Below, piece after piece: positions 45,210-55,531 of a DNA stretch of 60,000 nucleotides (position 1 is the stretch's first letter; every line of letters starts with the position of its first letter). The stretch is from Takakia lepidozioides (taxonomy: Eukaryota; Streptophyta; Takakiopsida; Takakiales; Takakiaceae): positions 40,159,053 through 40,219,052 of the forward strand of contig CM060732.1 of assembly GCA_030704615.1 (NCBI GenBank), read 5' to 3'. The notes beneath the pieces are model-generated. The model did no database searches. It was not told the DNA's origin and was given only the letters and a program-made list of their open reading frames with translations. The position numbers and the translations under genes were made by a program.

Positions 45210-46862
45210 AGTCCGTGAGCGGCTCACATGAGCGGAAAGATGCGTGAGCGGGAAGATGCCAATCCGAGATCGGAAAGATGCTCACGTAATAGGGTGCATG
45301 GGCCTACAATCGCGGATGAGGAAGCCCCGAGAGACCTGTTTCTGCGGGAATGAGTGTACATATAATGCGTACTTGGATGACCCTGGATGACTGTTGGATG
45401 AATGTTGATGAATAATGGATGAATGATGGTTGAATAATTCATGAATGGTTGAATGCGAGATGGCTGATGGATAGACATATGCTTCGCAATGCATGAACAA
45501 TGGATGAGTGGATGGTTAAAGACTGGATGTATTATCGAGGGTCATCGCAGGTACTTCCCCGGAATGAAGATATGGTAGATGTACCTGAACCATACATTCA
45601 GAAAACACAGATGCAGCAGGTGCTTGTTAATTCCCATTAAACCCCCTTGTAATCAATGTCGCGTTGATGCAAGGTTGATCCCTGAACTTCCTAAAAGACT
45701 AAAAGACACAAAACACTAAGCAAGATGAAGATTTATTTCCCGAAAGAGGCAATTGAAATCCATAGCATAATCAAGGTTGTGTTGACGCAACCTTGATTGT
45801 GTCCCATACAAAATGTAAAAAACAGTGCAAAAATGATGTTTTCATTTATCAAATCAAGGTTGATTTGCATCATGCGACTTCAATTTTTTTTTTGGGAAAA
45901 AGTATGCTTTCATTTCTCAAATCAAGGTTGTGTCAACGCAAAGTTGTTTTGCATCTTGCGACTTCAATTTATTTTTTTCTTTTATCTATTGTTTTTGGAA
46001 AAATGATGTTTTCATTTCTCAAATCAACCTTGCATCAACGCAAGGTTAATTTGCCCATACAAAATGCAAAAAATAGTGCAAAAAGGATGATTTCATTTCT
46101 CAAATCAAGGTTGATTTGCATCCTTCGATTTTTATTTTTTTTGGTTTTTTTTGGTTTTTTTGTTTTTTTTGGTTTTTGTTTTTGAAAAAAAATGTGTTCA
46201 TTCCTCAAATCAACCTTGCGTCAACGCAAGGGTTGATTTGCATCTTGCGTTTTGTTTTGTTTTTTTTTTTTTTTGGAAAAAATGATGCTTTCATTTCTCA
46301 AATCAACCTTGCGTTGACGCAAGGTTGATTTGCATGACCACCCAAAAAACAAAAACATAAAAAAAACAAAAAAACAAAAAACAAAACCGTTATCATCCAC
46401 TTCCATCCAGAAATCAACCTCACGTTGACACAAGGTTGATTTCAAGTCCTCGGCAATCAACCTCGTGTTGACACAAGGTTGATTTCAAGTCCTCGGAAAT
46501 CAACCTCGTATTGACACAAGGTTGAGTTCAAGTTCTCCGAAATTAACCTCGTGTTGCTGTCATCCATGCTTCATTCATCCATCTTTTGTCATCCTGCATT
46601 CATTCATCCATTCCATTAATCCTTAAGAATTTCGCCACACATTCCTCTCAAATTTTCATGCATGGAACTCGACGTCTTAGGTCCCAGGCATCGTATGTTA
46701 CCCTCCGTTCCACTCAACATTGCCCCCACGACAGTAGGTCCTGCTTTTCTCACGGCTATAGGCTTTGCTTCCCTTATGTGCTCACGCTTAAGAGATCTGC
46801 TCATGCTTAACGAAGTATGCTCACGCTTAGTGCGCTAAGCGTGAGCGCGCTCACATGCTAGC
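45210..46862. mobile_element. GTGAGCG-ended element 2 with palindrome array
   Basis: The left end has GTGAGCGGCTCACATGAGCGG and GGCCTACAATCGCGGATGAGG; the right end has CCCACGACAGTAGGTCC, CACGGCTATAGGC and GCGTGAGCGCGCTCAC. The right-end motifs align in order with those of element 1 (34823-34855), and the left-end TCGCGGA motif matches 31862-31868. CGACCATGG also occurs just outside both ends in inverted order. The interior has no gene and is dominated by CAAGGTTGATTT palindromes. Confidence 0.5.
45770..46560 (+). repeat. Array of AAATCAACCTTG / CAAGGTTGATTT palindromes with T-runs
   Basis: About nine units spaced 45-110 bp. The best palindrome (46299-46331) has 15-bp perfect arms around a 2-bp centre, reading AAATCAACCTTGCGT and its complement. 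Between units, TTTCATTTCTCAAATC and a run of T recur up to about 46300; later units lose the T-run. Architecture resembles the 31.9-33.2 kb array although the sequence is unrelated. Confidence 0.85.
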
Positions 46863-47790
46863 TTCCCTCGCGACCATGGTTGCTTTCGCTCCATATTGGT
46901 CACTCCCACCGTCTCTATTTCTTTGACCTTCAAAATTTCCCAAACTACGGTTGTTGGGTAGCACTTATGGAGCATCATTGCTCCATTGCAATATTTCATG
47001 TGTCATCCCGTTATGCTCATGTTGCTATACTCATTGTGTGCAGGACATGGTGTGTGCATGTTTGAGATGCTAGCATGTATCCATACGGTTATGATAGGTC
47101 AGATCCGAATTGAAATGAATCCGGGTTTCACAATGGGAATGAGGGAACAGACCCAATAATGATTCCAGTTGCACGTGGATGTTGGCAACAAGTGCCAAGG
47201 CCTTTGATCAAGCCTACACTCTTGAGACAACGCCAACTGAAGTTAGCATGGGACTTCATTTGGTTCCATATAGGTGACAACCCGCATTTAGGATGTGGGA
47301 TGGGTTTTTTCCCACGCGAGGGTTGGGAAGGATATATTTTTCTAGTAATAAAGCAAATCATGGAATGAAAAAACTGTAATGCTATGGAAATCCTTTTAGC
47401 ATGAAACCACATCATATTAAAAAACAACCACAAAACCCTCCCAAGTACAATCACTTAAACATTATGCAGCCATTCGGTTCGTATTGGGCCTCGGTTTTTA
47501 GTACAAATACAAATCTAAACAGTTTAAAGAGTTACAAAAAATTGCAACATAGTACAATATTTGCAAAAGTAGAGTAGAGTAGTGAAGTAGCAGATATCTA
47601 AATTACAACGCTTTTAAAGAGACCATTTTTCATAATTTTTTTTTAATAAAAGGTAGTTGAAAAGTGAATCCATACCTAAACTGCGGGTTTGGGATTGTAG
47701 GCATAAATTTCAAGGGGAAGATGAGTGTGTGTTGAACATGTAGGATAATGAACCTCTTCGGCCTCACTCCACACCAGAGCCTCAACCGCT
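46863..47790. other. Spacer, nothing recognised
   Basis: Open frames on both strands lack motifs and overlap each other. No repeats of note. Confidence 0.45.
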
Positions 47791-47798
47791 GTCTAATC

Positions 47799-48576
47799 CA
47801 GTGTTGGACCGGTATCATCAACATTTCATACCAGCCAAGGTATGGTATTGTCGGTGAAGAGGCCTCTTTCATACCTGGCAGGTAATGGTATCAAGGTAGA
47901 TATTAAGCTTTTAATGTACTAGTCTGGTATGTATATTGTTTTTGTTTGGCCTGGTATGATATGGTATCAGTATTTCAAATTTCAAATCTTATATTGGGGG
48001 TATATCAATACTGGTAGCAATATAGTTATTTTTTATATTATTTTTTTAACTGAAAAATAAAAATCTGTCCAAATTATACTGCTGAGGTGAGCACTTCAGC
48101 GGCTGAAGTGCTCACCTCTGCGGATGAGTGCCACAATTCATAATAACAAGGAGCGGATCTCACCTTAGGTAATTTGAGGTCACCTAACAAGAGTTATATT
48201 ACAGGCTGATAAATGAGACAATGCTCCCAGCTTAAGCAGATTTTTGAATGGCAAAATCAGAGCCCCCAAAATCGCCATTCAGATCGTCTCAATCAAAGAG
48301 CCGCAACTCTCCATTGCTGCACCCTAAATCCTTAACGCGCCACATATTGACACCTAGGGTGTAAGCGACGGCGGAAGACATAGTACTGGTATCAACAAAG
48401 CTGCATTCCTTGCGATACCAAGTTGGTCTGGTAGGAACCCAGGTATTAGCGTTATACTATATTGCCCCCAATATGTTCTGCCCGGGGTTTTGCCAGTTGC
48501 TTATACCCGCCTGGTCTGGCGATACCCTTACCCGTGCTGATACCCCGCCTCACCCTCATATACCGGTCCAACACTG
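47799..48576. mobile_element. Complete hAT-family non-autonomous element with perfect target duplication
   Basis: 778 bp with 17-bp perfect terminal inverted repeats CAGTGTTGGACCGGTAT and its complement at the right. It is flanked by identical 8-bp target copies GTCTAATC at 47791-47798 and 48577-48584, the hallmark of hAT insertion. GGTAT motifs recur near both ends. There is no transposase, so it needs a hAT transposase supplied elsewhere. It defines a family that also contributed the ends at 4873, 20988 and 40624. Confidence 0.92.
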
Positions 48577-48602
48577 GTCTAATCCGAAGTGACTCCTTCA
48601 AT

Positions 48603-48645
48603 GCCTCCTCAATAACCTCAATAACCTCAATAACCTCCTCCGCTA
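48603..48645. repeat. 10-bp microsatellite, about four copies
   Basis: The word CCTCAATAAC is repeated, with the last unit changed to CCTCCTCC. Confidence 0.85.
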
Positions 48646-48929
48646 TTGCAGATTTAGCCTGTCAAAAATATGAGCGTGCTTTCATGAAGTAGGAGCACTG
48701 AAACTTCTGTGAGAAATACTAGCTCACATCAAACATCTTATCTACAAGTGGATGTCAGCTAGTGATGGATATGTAATTAGTGTCCATTGAAGTTGGCTTC
48801 CAGTTGCAATTACACATTATCTTTGGACCAGACAATGCATAAAAATATAGAACCATTTTGTCGTGCGCATACATATCGCTACACAACTACATCGTTGTCC
48901 AAAACCACACAATATATGTGCACACCAAA
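48646..48929. other. Spacer, possibly the rest of the 3' LTR of Ty3/gypsy copy 2
   Basis: No gene. If the LTR starts at 49169 on the minus strand, this region could be its R and U5 part, but no CA end was found. Confidence 0.3.
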
Positions 48930-49169
48930 CACTAGTCTATCACTAGTCCACCACTAGTGCACCACTAGGCTGCCACTAGACAACCACTAGTCACCACTAG
49001 TATAGCCACTAGTCCACCACTAGGCTGCCACTAGCCACCACTAGTGCAGCCACTAGTCCAACCACTAGGCTGCCACTAGCCACCATTAGTGCAGCCACTA
49101 GTCCACCACTAGCCACCACTAGTGCAGCCACTAGTCTATCACTAGGCTACCACTAGCCCATCACAATCA
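48930..49169 (-). repeat. CACTAG minisatellite at the start of the 3' LTR
   Basis: Roughly twenty copies of a 10-14 bp unit (CCACTAGTCCA, CCACTAGGCTG, CCACTAGTGCAG) fill the segment. On the minus strand the purine tract AGCTAGGGGGG (49180-49170) is followed by TGATTGTGATGGG, which fits a polypurine tract followed by an LTR beginning TG at 49169. The minisatellite would then occupy U3. LTR assignment is inferred. Confidence 0.65.
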
Positions 49170-49412
49170 CCCCCCTAGCTGGCGCTTAGGTCCCTCTGAG
49201 TCTAGGTAGCCACAAGATGCGATAGTGGCCATAGCCTCACTAAGTCCTCCACCACTGTCCATACTACACTCAAACTCAATAGATCAAGAGGCCGGGTACA
49301 AGAGTTGCCCCATCGTTAGTCGTCGTCTTGCAACCTGTGAACTTGAGCTTGAGATCTTGGGTATTGACTCCTATGAGCTTGGCCTCCCATGTCTTGTGAA
49401 CTGCCACTATCC

Positions 49413-49550
49413 CAAGCAGTGTGGACATAACCAATCTCCATCAGGAACCCTCTCAAGAGGTGGTGTCAAGCATCCCATGTGCCAACCTCTTGAGCATCGA
49501 TTACACACCAGCATAGTGGCGGCACCACGAGCATGCCCACATAGCATGCA
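49413..49550 (-). pseudogene. PHD finger at the C-terminus of the Ty3/gypsy integrase
   Basis: The cross-brace is complete: CMLC, then 11 residues, CNRC, four residues, H-x2-C in SRGWHMGC, 14 residues, then CPHC. The family features TPPLERVPDGDWLC and the Trp two residues before the last Cys pair are present. PHD fingers bind histone H3 tails. Here the finger ends the pol product, replacing the chromodomain that chromoviruses have at this position. A frameshift separates it from the integrase tail in this copy. Upstream residues NCASCHLPHVDGRIDPN lie in the same frame. Confidence 0.85.
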
Positions 49551-49585
49551 ACGCAATCCTGCAGGTACCACTACAAGGTTGGGAT

Positions 49586-50943
49586 CTATCCTCCCATCCA
49601 CATGTGGAAGGTGACATGACGCACAATTACGCACATGGTCCTTCCTCGACCTTCCAGAATCAACACTCCTGAAGGCAACACCTCCCTGACCCTTAGACTC
49701 ACACGTCTTGCTGTGACATCCAAGGTCGTAGGCGCTGTCTGCTGCAGGTACACATAGTCCCAAGGGTGGAAATGTCGAACACCTGGCCGATATCCCCCTC
49801 CACGTATAGTGGCATACCTCAATGTGTCTCGGTGTTGGGCAATATCAAGATTCTCAAAAGCCATAGGCATGACTCTCTTGAACAACTATGTCCGCTGGGC
49901 ACATGTTTGTGTCCACACATCCGGATCATCAAGGTTGAGGACTACTGCAGCCTCCCTGCGAATAGACGCAGGCAAATCTGGCTCTCGGCCAAAGAGAAGG
50001 AAATATGGTGAGAAGGAGGCAAGTGATGCTTGCTTGCTAAACCTGTAGCCCATGGCTAGCCAAGGTACCTGAAGATCTCAATCTCCTAGGTGTTCGTTTT
50101 GCAAGCCATACTTGCGCAAACCCCTCTTTACCGTCTGCACCACTCTCTCTGCCAAGCCATCGGCCTCAGGATGTCCCGAGAAGTGGTACGGTGGTCTATC
50201 AAGGCTTTATCACACAAAGCCTGAAACTCCCCCAAGAACTCTCTCCCTTGGTCCGTAAGTACCTCAGCTGGAGCACCGAATCGGCTAAATACACGATCCA
50301 GGAATGCATACGCAGCCCCCTCACTAGCCTTGTCAGGCAATGGAACCAACTCAATCCACTTGGAGAAGTGCTCCACCATCACCAACACATATCTGTGGTG
50401 ACGCATCGTCAGTGGCAAAGGCCCTGCGAAGTCAAGACTCCACCCGTAGCCCAATCCCATGATGGGTAATGGATGCAACTGTGGTGTAGGGGCATTGAAT
50501 GAAGCATGCACCCTGTCACACACCATGCACCTAGCCACAAACTGTTGCACCTCTGTGTGCATACCACGCCACCAATACTGCCCCTGCAGTAAACTATGAG
50601 TACGTCGCACTCCAAAATGCCCCAACTCCTCATGGGCATGCTGCACTAACCGTGCACGCTGTGTTGGGTGAGGCACGATCCTCACCCGACCATCCTCCCA
50701 CACTCGAAGCAGGTGTATCCCCTCCCACTTGAACCTCTTGACTCGTTGCAGGATCCGATCCCTCTCCTTGGCAGTCACACTAGCTGCCATGTCTCCAGTG
50801 CGGAGGTAGTCCAACACAACCAAATCCTCATGTATATCTCTGGCACCACCTAGCTCATCTCTAGCCTCAGGGTCCTCAAACACTCCGTCTACAGCCATCC
50901 CTATTGTAGGTCCAACCTGACCTCCCGATGCCAAGATACACAA
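49586..50943 (-). pseudogene. pol: Ty3/gypsy integrase
   Basis: The N-terminal zinc finger reads HEELGHFGVRRTHSLL and later CMVCDRVHA (HHCC). The catalytic core has Asp in WSLDFAGPLP and Asp in VLTDQGREF. The catalytic Glu region (HPEADGLAERVVQ-type) is present but one base out of frame, from about 50170. The C-terminal part continues at 49885-49586 with DYVYLQQ and LRVREVLPSGVLILEGR. Integrase inserts the cDNA into host chromatin. The frameshift removes function in this copy. Confidence 0.88.
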
Positions 50944-50958
50944 AAAGACAGATGCATG

Positions 50959-51647
50959 TCATCCCGACACCATCTCCTCGTCCGTCTCACCATGCCACCG
51001 AGCTCCAGTGTCATCCTGCTGGCTCGTGCATGGATTGCGACTCAATCCATCCGCATCCATATTGACCGAACCCGGTCGATGCACAACCTGAAAGTCATAC
51101 TCTTGGAGTATAAGTGCCCACCGTGCAAGCTTCCATGTAAGCTTGTCTGACTCCATCAACCACTTGAGTGGCTGGTGATCCGTGACAAGGGTGAAGAGAT
51201 TGCCGTATAGATAACACCTGAAGTGTGCCACGGCCCACACTGCAGCTAAGCACTCCCCTCATATGAGTTATACTTAGACTCTGCAGCGTTGTTCGAGCGG
51301 CTAGCATAAGCCACTACGAACTCTCTTCCCTCATCATCCACCTGTGTGAGCACCGCTCCAAGCCCCAACATGCTCCAATCTGTATGCACCTGAAAGGGAC
51401 GCCCCCTGATAGGTCGTCTCAAGATCGGCGCCGAGGTCAACCTTGCCTTGAGCTCCTGAAAAGCTCGCTCTTGCTCATCTTCCTACTGCCACTCCTGGTC
51501 TACCTTGGTCAGCTTGGTTAGAGCCTTTGCAATAGCACTAAATCCCTTGACAAACCGTCTATAGTAGTTTGCCAACCCCATGAAAGCTCGAACTCCGCTC
51601 ACATCCGTGGGACGTGGAATCTGTGCGATGGCCTCTACCTTAGTCTG
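50959..51647 (-). pseudogene. pol: Ty3/gypsy RNase H and RT connection
   Basis: After the RT stop the frame continues ANYYRRFVKGFSAIAKALT, then APILRRPIRGRPFQVHTDWS with the first RNase H Asp, GAVLTQVDDEGRE, and, after a shift near 51243, YLYGNLFTLVTDHQPLKWL and HRPGSVNMDADGLSRNP. These are the standard RNase HI motifs of Ty3/gypsy elements. A TAG within the connection (about 51487) and the shift make it non-functional. Confidence 0.88.
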
Positions 51648-52400
51648 CTACACCCCCAATCCTCCATGATATATCATGTGGCCCAGATACTTAATCTGGT
51701 TGTGGAAGAACTTGCACTTCCCCGGATGTAATTTCAATCCGTGCGCTCTCAAGCGCTCAAACACCACCTGAAGGTATCTCTCGTGCTCCTCCACCGTAGC
51801 ATTAAAGATGATGATGTCATCTATGTAGCATCGAGCAAAGTCCACCCCTGCTAGAATCATGTCCATGACTCTCTGGAATTCTGCAGGAGCGTTCTTAAGC
51901 CCGAATGGTAAGAATCGCCACTGATATAGGCAATCCTTCCCGTGCTCATTGATCCCCCAGAATGCCGTCTTCTGCTTGTCTGCCTCCTTGATCGGCAACT
52001 GGTGATATCCGGACCGTAAGTCCAAAGTGCTAAAGACCTTGGCATGCCCAATGACATCAAAGATCTCCTCCGGTGTGGGCATGGCATACTTATCAGACTT
52101 GGTCTGACGATTTACAGGCCGGTAATCACCGCACATACGTCTCTCCGTCCAATTGCCATAGACATCTTTCTTGGCTGGCATCACCGTGGCTGAAGCATCC
52201 TCTCCACCAGAGAGCTCCACCAAACCAGTCTCCCAGGGATCTTGAGTCCTCATCTGAATCAAAGACCTCTCCATGTCACTGTATCTATAGGGTCTCCGAA
52301 AGATTGGCGTGTCCGTGGCCAACTCAATACGAATCTCCTGACCCTTCAATGCTCCCAAATCCTTCAAACTGAAGGCAAAGCAATTTATGTAAGCCCTCAT
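51648..52400 (-). pseudogene. pol: Ty3/gypsy reverse transcriptase
   Basis: About 250 codons contain the RT fingers and palm: RMCGDYRPVNRQT, VFSTLDLRSGYHQLPI with the first catalytic Asp, FLPFGLKNAPAEFQRVMD and CYIDDIIIF, the YxDD box with both Asp intact. KCKFFHNQIKYLGHMI closes the domain. It copies the element RNA into cDNA in the particle. This domain itself looks undamaged; the first stop is just after the YLGH motif. Confidence 0.92.
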
Positions 52401-53910
52401 GAACCGCCGTATACGTCGTCTCTCTCCTCCAGTGACAATGGGTCCAATGTCAGGCTCCTAATTGCCCTCCGTAACTGCAACCTTAAGTCCAGTAGACTTA
52501 GAGGTAGAGGACGCGTCCCGTGGTTGCTATGCCGCAACCTCTTGAGCAGTACTCCCTACCTGCTCAGTCAATGACAAGGCCTCATCCTGCCCCATCATCT
52601 CATCCTTGAGGACCTCCTCAACCCGAGAAGAATCCCCAACCTCATCCATCACAGCCGCCTTGGCTGCCAACTCTCTCTGAACCTCGAGCACCTCCCACGT
52701 GTGCCATGGATGTCTACACCCCGTGGTCCTCACCGGCTCGCCCCCACTCACTGCCTGTACCGTCTCGGTAGGCAGAGAGACCGTCAAGGGAAGTGCACTC
52801 CGCACTCTACGTTGCTCAGCCATAGCCAAGCTGATAATCCAAGCAATTTAGCAATAAAGCAATTTAGATCCATTGCTTGCCCCAACACCTGGCGACGTGA
52901 TGCCTCAGAAAGAGAAGGCATCGCCGTGGTCCCAATGGAAAAACCCATAGCCCGCTCTCGCTTGTCGGCATTAGACTCCACTAACTGCTGGAACTGAGCA
53001 TCCCACAGGAGGCCAGGTCCACTATCCCGGAAAGCATGCGATCCTGAGAAACTGAGCAGTGTAGGTAGTGCTGCTCGTGGTTGACCCACCTTGTTGACCA
53101 CTGCCAAAGGCGGACGGTCATCGTGTCTTACACCCTGAGACTGCCTCATTGTGTCCAAGATGCTATCCACTGTGAGGTGTGTTGGCCGCTGCACCCCATC
53201 AAATGCACGCTTAAGCAGTGTGGGTGGCATCAAGTTAGTCCACCATAGCCGTGGACGATGAGCCCGTGACCCCACTACAGCTGTATCCAGCAACACTGCT
53301 CACCCAAGCCACGACCGGACTTGATGCACACTGGCCATCACCCTGGCCTGAGACTTGCCCATCAGTGGCACATTCTCCAAGATGTATGCTAGAGATACAA
53401 CTTGATGAAGCTATAAGTGGTACAAAACCCGCACCATCTCCCAAAACAGACCCGACCTCGAGTCTCGCAATCCATTGCCATGCCCGGCTGATGAATGCCC
53501 TGCCACTACCAAATCAATAGAGCCAACCCGCTCCAAATCCTGCGCCCCCAGCAAAGAGAAGTCTGCTGGCAAGGCCTGCTGATATCCACGAACCATAGAC
53601 ACCGGCAACAACTCAGGGTACTGCTGCACCAACTGAGCAACATGGCATAGGGAGATGCGTTGTGTAGTCTCATCCCTCTCTACATACAAGTAACGCTGTA
53701 CTCGTACACCTGCCTGTAGAACAGCAGCCAACCCGGTGCTGATCCCGTCAAACAAGTCCAGAAGGCAAATGCCTTCATCCGGACACGCAACACGATCGGT
53801 GTGGTGTCCAATGGTGACAACTGAGGTGGTCTTGGTACAATCCCCGCACTGTCCTCCTCTCCTGACGGTACAAAAGCCTCTACCCAGGCTTGTTGCACAC
53901 GACAATCAGC
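52401..53910 (-). pseudogene. C5 cytosine DNA methyltransferase domain inside Ty3/gypsy pol, plus linker to RT
   Basis: Motif I is LLDLFDGISTGLAAVLQAGV (from about 53764) with the SAM-binding FDG. Motif II-like YVERDE follows. Motif IV context IDLVVAG and GLRDSRSGLFWEM is present (about 53518-53430), but the catalytic Pro-Cys pair between them is missing at about 53497. Motif VI is YILENVPLMG near 53372, motif VIII RPRLWWTN near 53250, motif IX ALPTLLSFSGS and motif X RRQVLGQAMDLN near 52890. The LFDGI-TG form is closer to DNMT3/DRM-type enzymes than to bacterial ones. In an intact relative it would methylate cytosine in DNA. An in-frame TAG before ENVP and a one-base shift before motif VIII also break this copy. 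52830-52401 is an acidic linker to RT. Confidence 0.88.
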
Positions 53911-54165
53911 AACCCGATGTAAATCCTTGCTCGAGCCCCACAATGGAGCGTGAGCAACCATGGCAGACAACTCTGCCATGCCATACATGTCATCCTGCTC
54001 TCCCAGAGGTGACACATCTTCTGAATGAGTGTTGCCATCCAACAACTCTCCAAGCCAAGTCACTGCAGCTGTGAATGCTGCCAGTGTTGGTATCTTGCCA
54101 CGCTGGGCAACCGCAACTCCTCCTATGAACGTCACAGGGAGCTGCACATGCCGGCCCTCCCCTAA
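53911..54165 (-). pseudogene. Linker between retropepsin and methyltransferase
   Basis: The segment encodes LPVTFIGGVAVAQRGKIPT, then an acidic stretch and SSKDLHRVADCRVQQAWVEA, before shifting frame into the methyltransferase. The first part closes the protease region; the rest has no known domain. The left edge of the window (1-110) is its homologue in copy 1. Confidence 0.6.
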
Positions 54166-55531
54166 CTACCATCCAGGCCTATATGAAGCTGACTCCTCCC
54201 AAAAATCTAGGGTGAAGCCCATGGGATACAACACTGCCCCACCAACAAGGACATCGTATGAGACCGCGTCTGTCACAATGGCCTTGGCTCTCATCATTGA
54301 ACCATCTGTAGGATGATCCGGCTGTAGTCTGATAGCCAACTCACGCCGCGTCATGCCCCGAGCTTGTTTTGATCCTCCCAGAGATGTCTGTATCTGGAAA
54401 GGGCACGGCTCCATATCCGCCTCCGTGAGGCCCAAGCCTGCAACAGCAGCTCTGCCCAGCATCAATGGCTGAGCTCCCGAGTCCAACAAGACTCGCAGTG
54501 GCCGGTACCTCTTGCCTGCCGGTCCACACAAATAAAAAATGTCATCCTGGTTGTCTAACATGACAACTCTAGGTGTCACCATGGCGCGTTCAATGGCTGG
54601 CCTAGCTGGCAGCTCTATCAACCTGGCAGCTGCAGCTTGCCATGGTGCCGCCGTGGCAGTCTTGATCCTCACATCCGAGGATCCCTCCGGCACTACACCT
54701 CCCACTATCTCCGCAGAAGATGAAGTAACCACCCCACTCTCACAGAGTGTCGCTGCTAGCCTGAACACCTCAGCTGGTCTTACCCCTGGCGTCGCAATCA
54801 TGGTAGCCGAGAACAATGGAGCCTGGCACACAGCTATGGCCGCCCCCAGCAACACTCTAGCTGCCGTAGCCTTGGCAACACTAGGTAGTGGTGCTGCCCG
54901 TGTAGCTCTCCCCAATGGCATAGTAACCTCCGCCTCGGTAACAGTCAGACGAGAACTAGGTGCCATGGACGGCGTCAACACTGTCTCCGCCAATGTGAAT
55001 GACTGAAGAAGCCTGGCCTGACGGCTTGCCTCCCCATGTTGTGGATCCAACTCCACCTCCGCACCCCGTGGCTCAGGAACTCGTGCTGCTCTTCGAGTCA
55101 CTGCCGCAGCTGACTCCACTTGTACTAGTGGTAGTCCCGCCCCGCACATAGTGGTAGTGGTAGTGCTACCCGACACTAGTGGTAGTGATGCCCCACCCAT
55201 CGTGGTAGTGGTAGTGGTGCCCCACCCATAGTGATAGTGGTAGTGGCACCCCTCACTAGTGGTAGTGCTGCCCCGCACATGAATCCCATGCCTCCCATGT
55301 TTCCTCCCTCAGGAGCACGAGGTGGACCATCCAGCCTTGGAGCCGGTACCACCTGAGCTGTGGCCATGGCAGCGAGTCTCTGCTCTAGCTGCTGAAGCCG
55401 GTTGGCCATGCCTTGGTTACCACCCTAACCTCCGCATCCTTGGCCATGTTGAGCTTGCCCTTGGCCTGCACCTCGTGCCTGGCCACCTCGTCCTCTCTGG
55501 GCTGCTCCACCTCGCCCCCGGCCACCATTGT
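54166..55531 (-). pseudogene. pol: Retropepsin and Ala-rich linker, Ty3/gypsy copy 2
   Basis: The frame runs 370 codons. It starts in a Gly/Thr repeat, passes an Ala/Pro/Thr-rich linker and ends in a retropepsin with LRVLLDSGAQPLMLG (catalytic DSGA, around 54480) and YDVLVGGAVLY (second fold motif). It extends further than copy 1, which has a frameshift here. The upstream coiled segment MANRLQQLEQRLAAMA (55409) lies in a different frame because of the repeat expansion at 55140-55290. Homology with copy 1 stops at 55531. Confidence 0.8.
55130..55290. repeat. Minisatellite expansion in the linker of copy 2
   Basis: GTGGTAGTGGTAGTG and CCCCACCCAT words are repeated four or five times, adding about 130 bp relative to the single unit in copy 1 (1062-1085). 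In the pol frame it encodes a Thr/Gly/Ala repeat. It is a length change unique to this copy. Confidence 0.8.

Larger units (their letters stand above)
49170..55531 (-). mobile_element. pol: Ty3/gypsy LTR retrotransposon, copy 2, with methyltransferase and PHD finger (5'-truncated)
   Basis: On the minus strand the order is linker, retropepsin, C5 cytosine methyltransferase, reverse transcriptase, RNase H, integrase, PHD finger, then a polypurine tract at 49170-49180. The RT-RNase H-integrase order defines Ty3/gypsy. Similarity to copy 1 stops at 55531, so gag and the 5' LTR are missing. Several stops and frameshifts show it is dead: TAG after the RT core, breaks in RNase H, in integrase near the catalytic Glu, before the PHD finger and around the methyltransferase. 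Confidence 0.9.
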
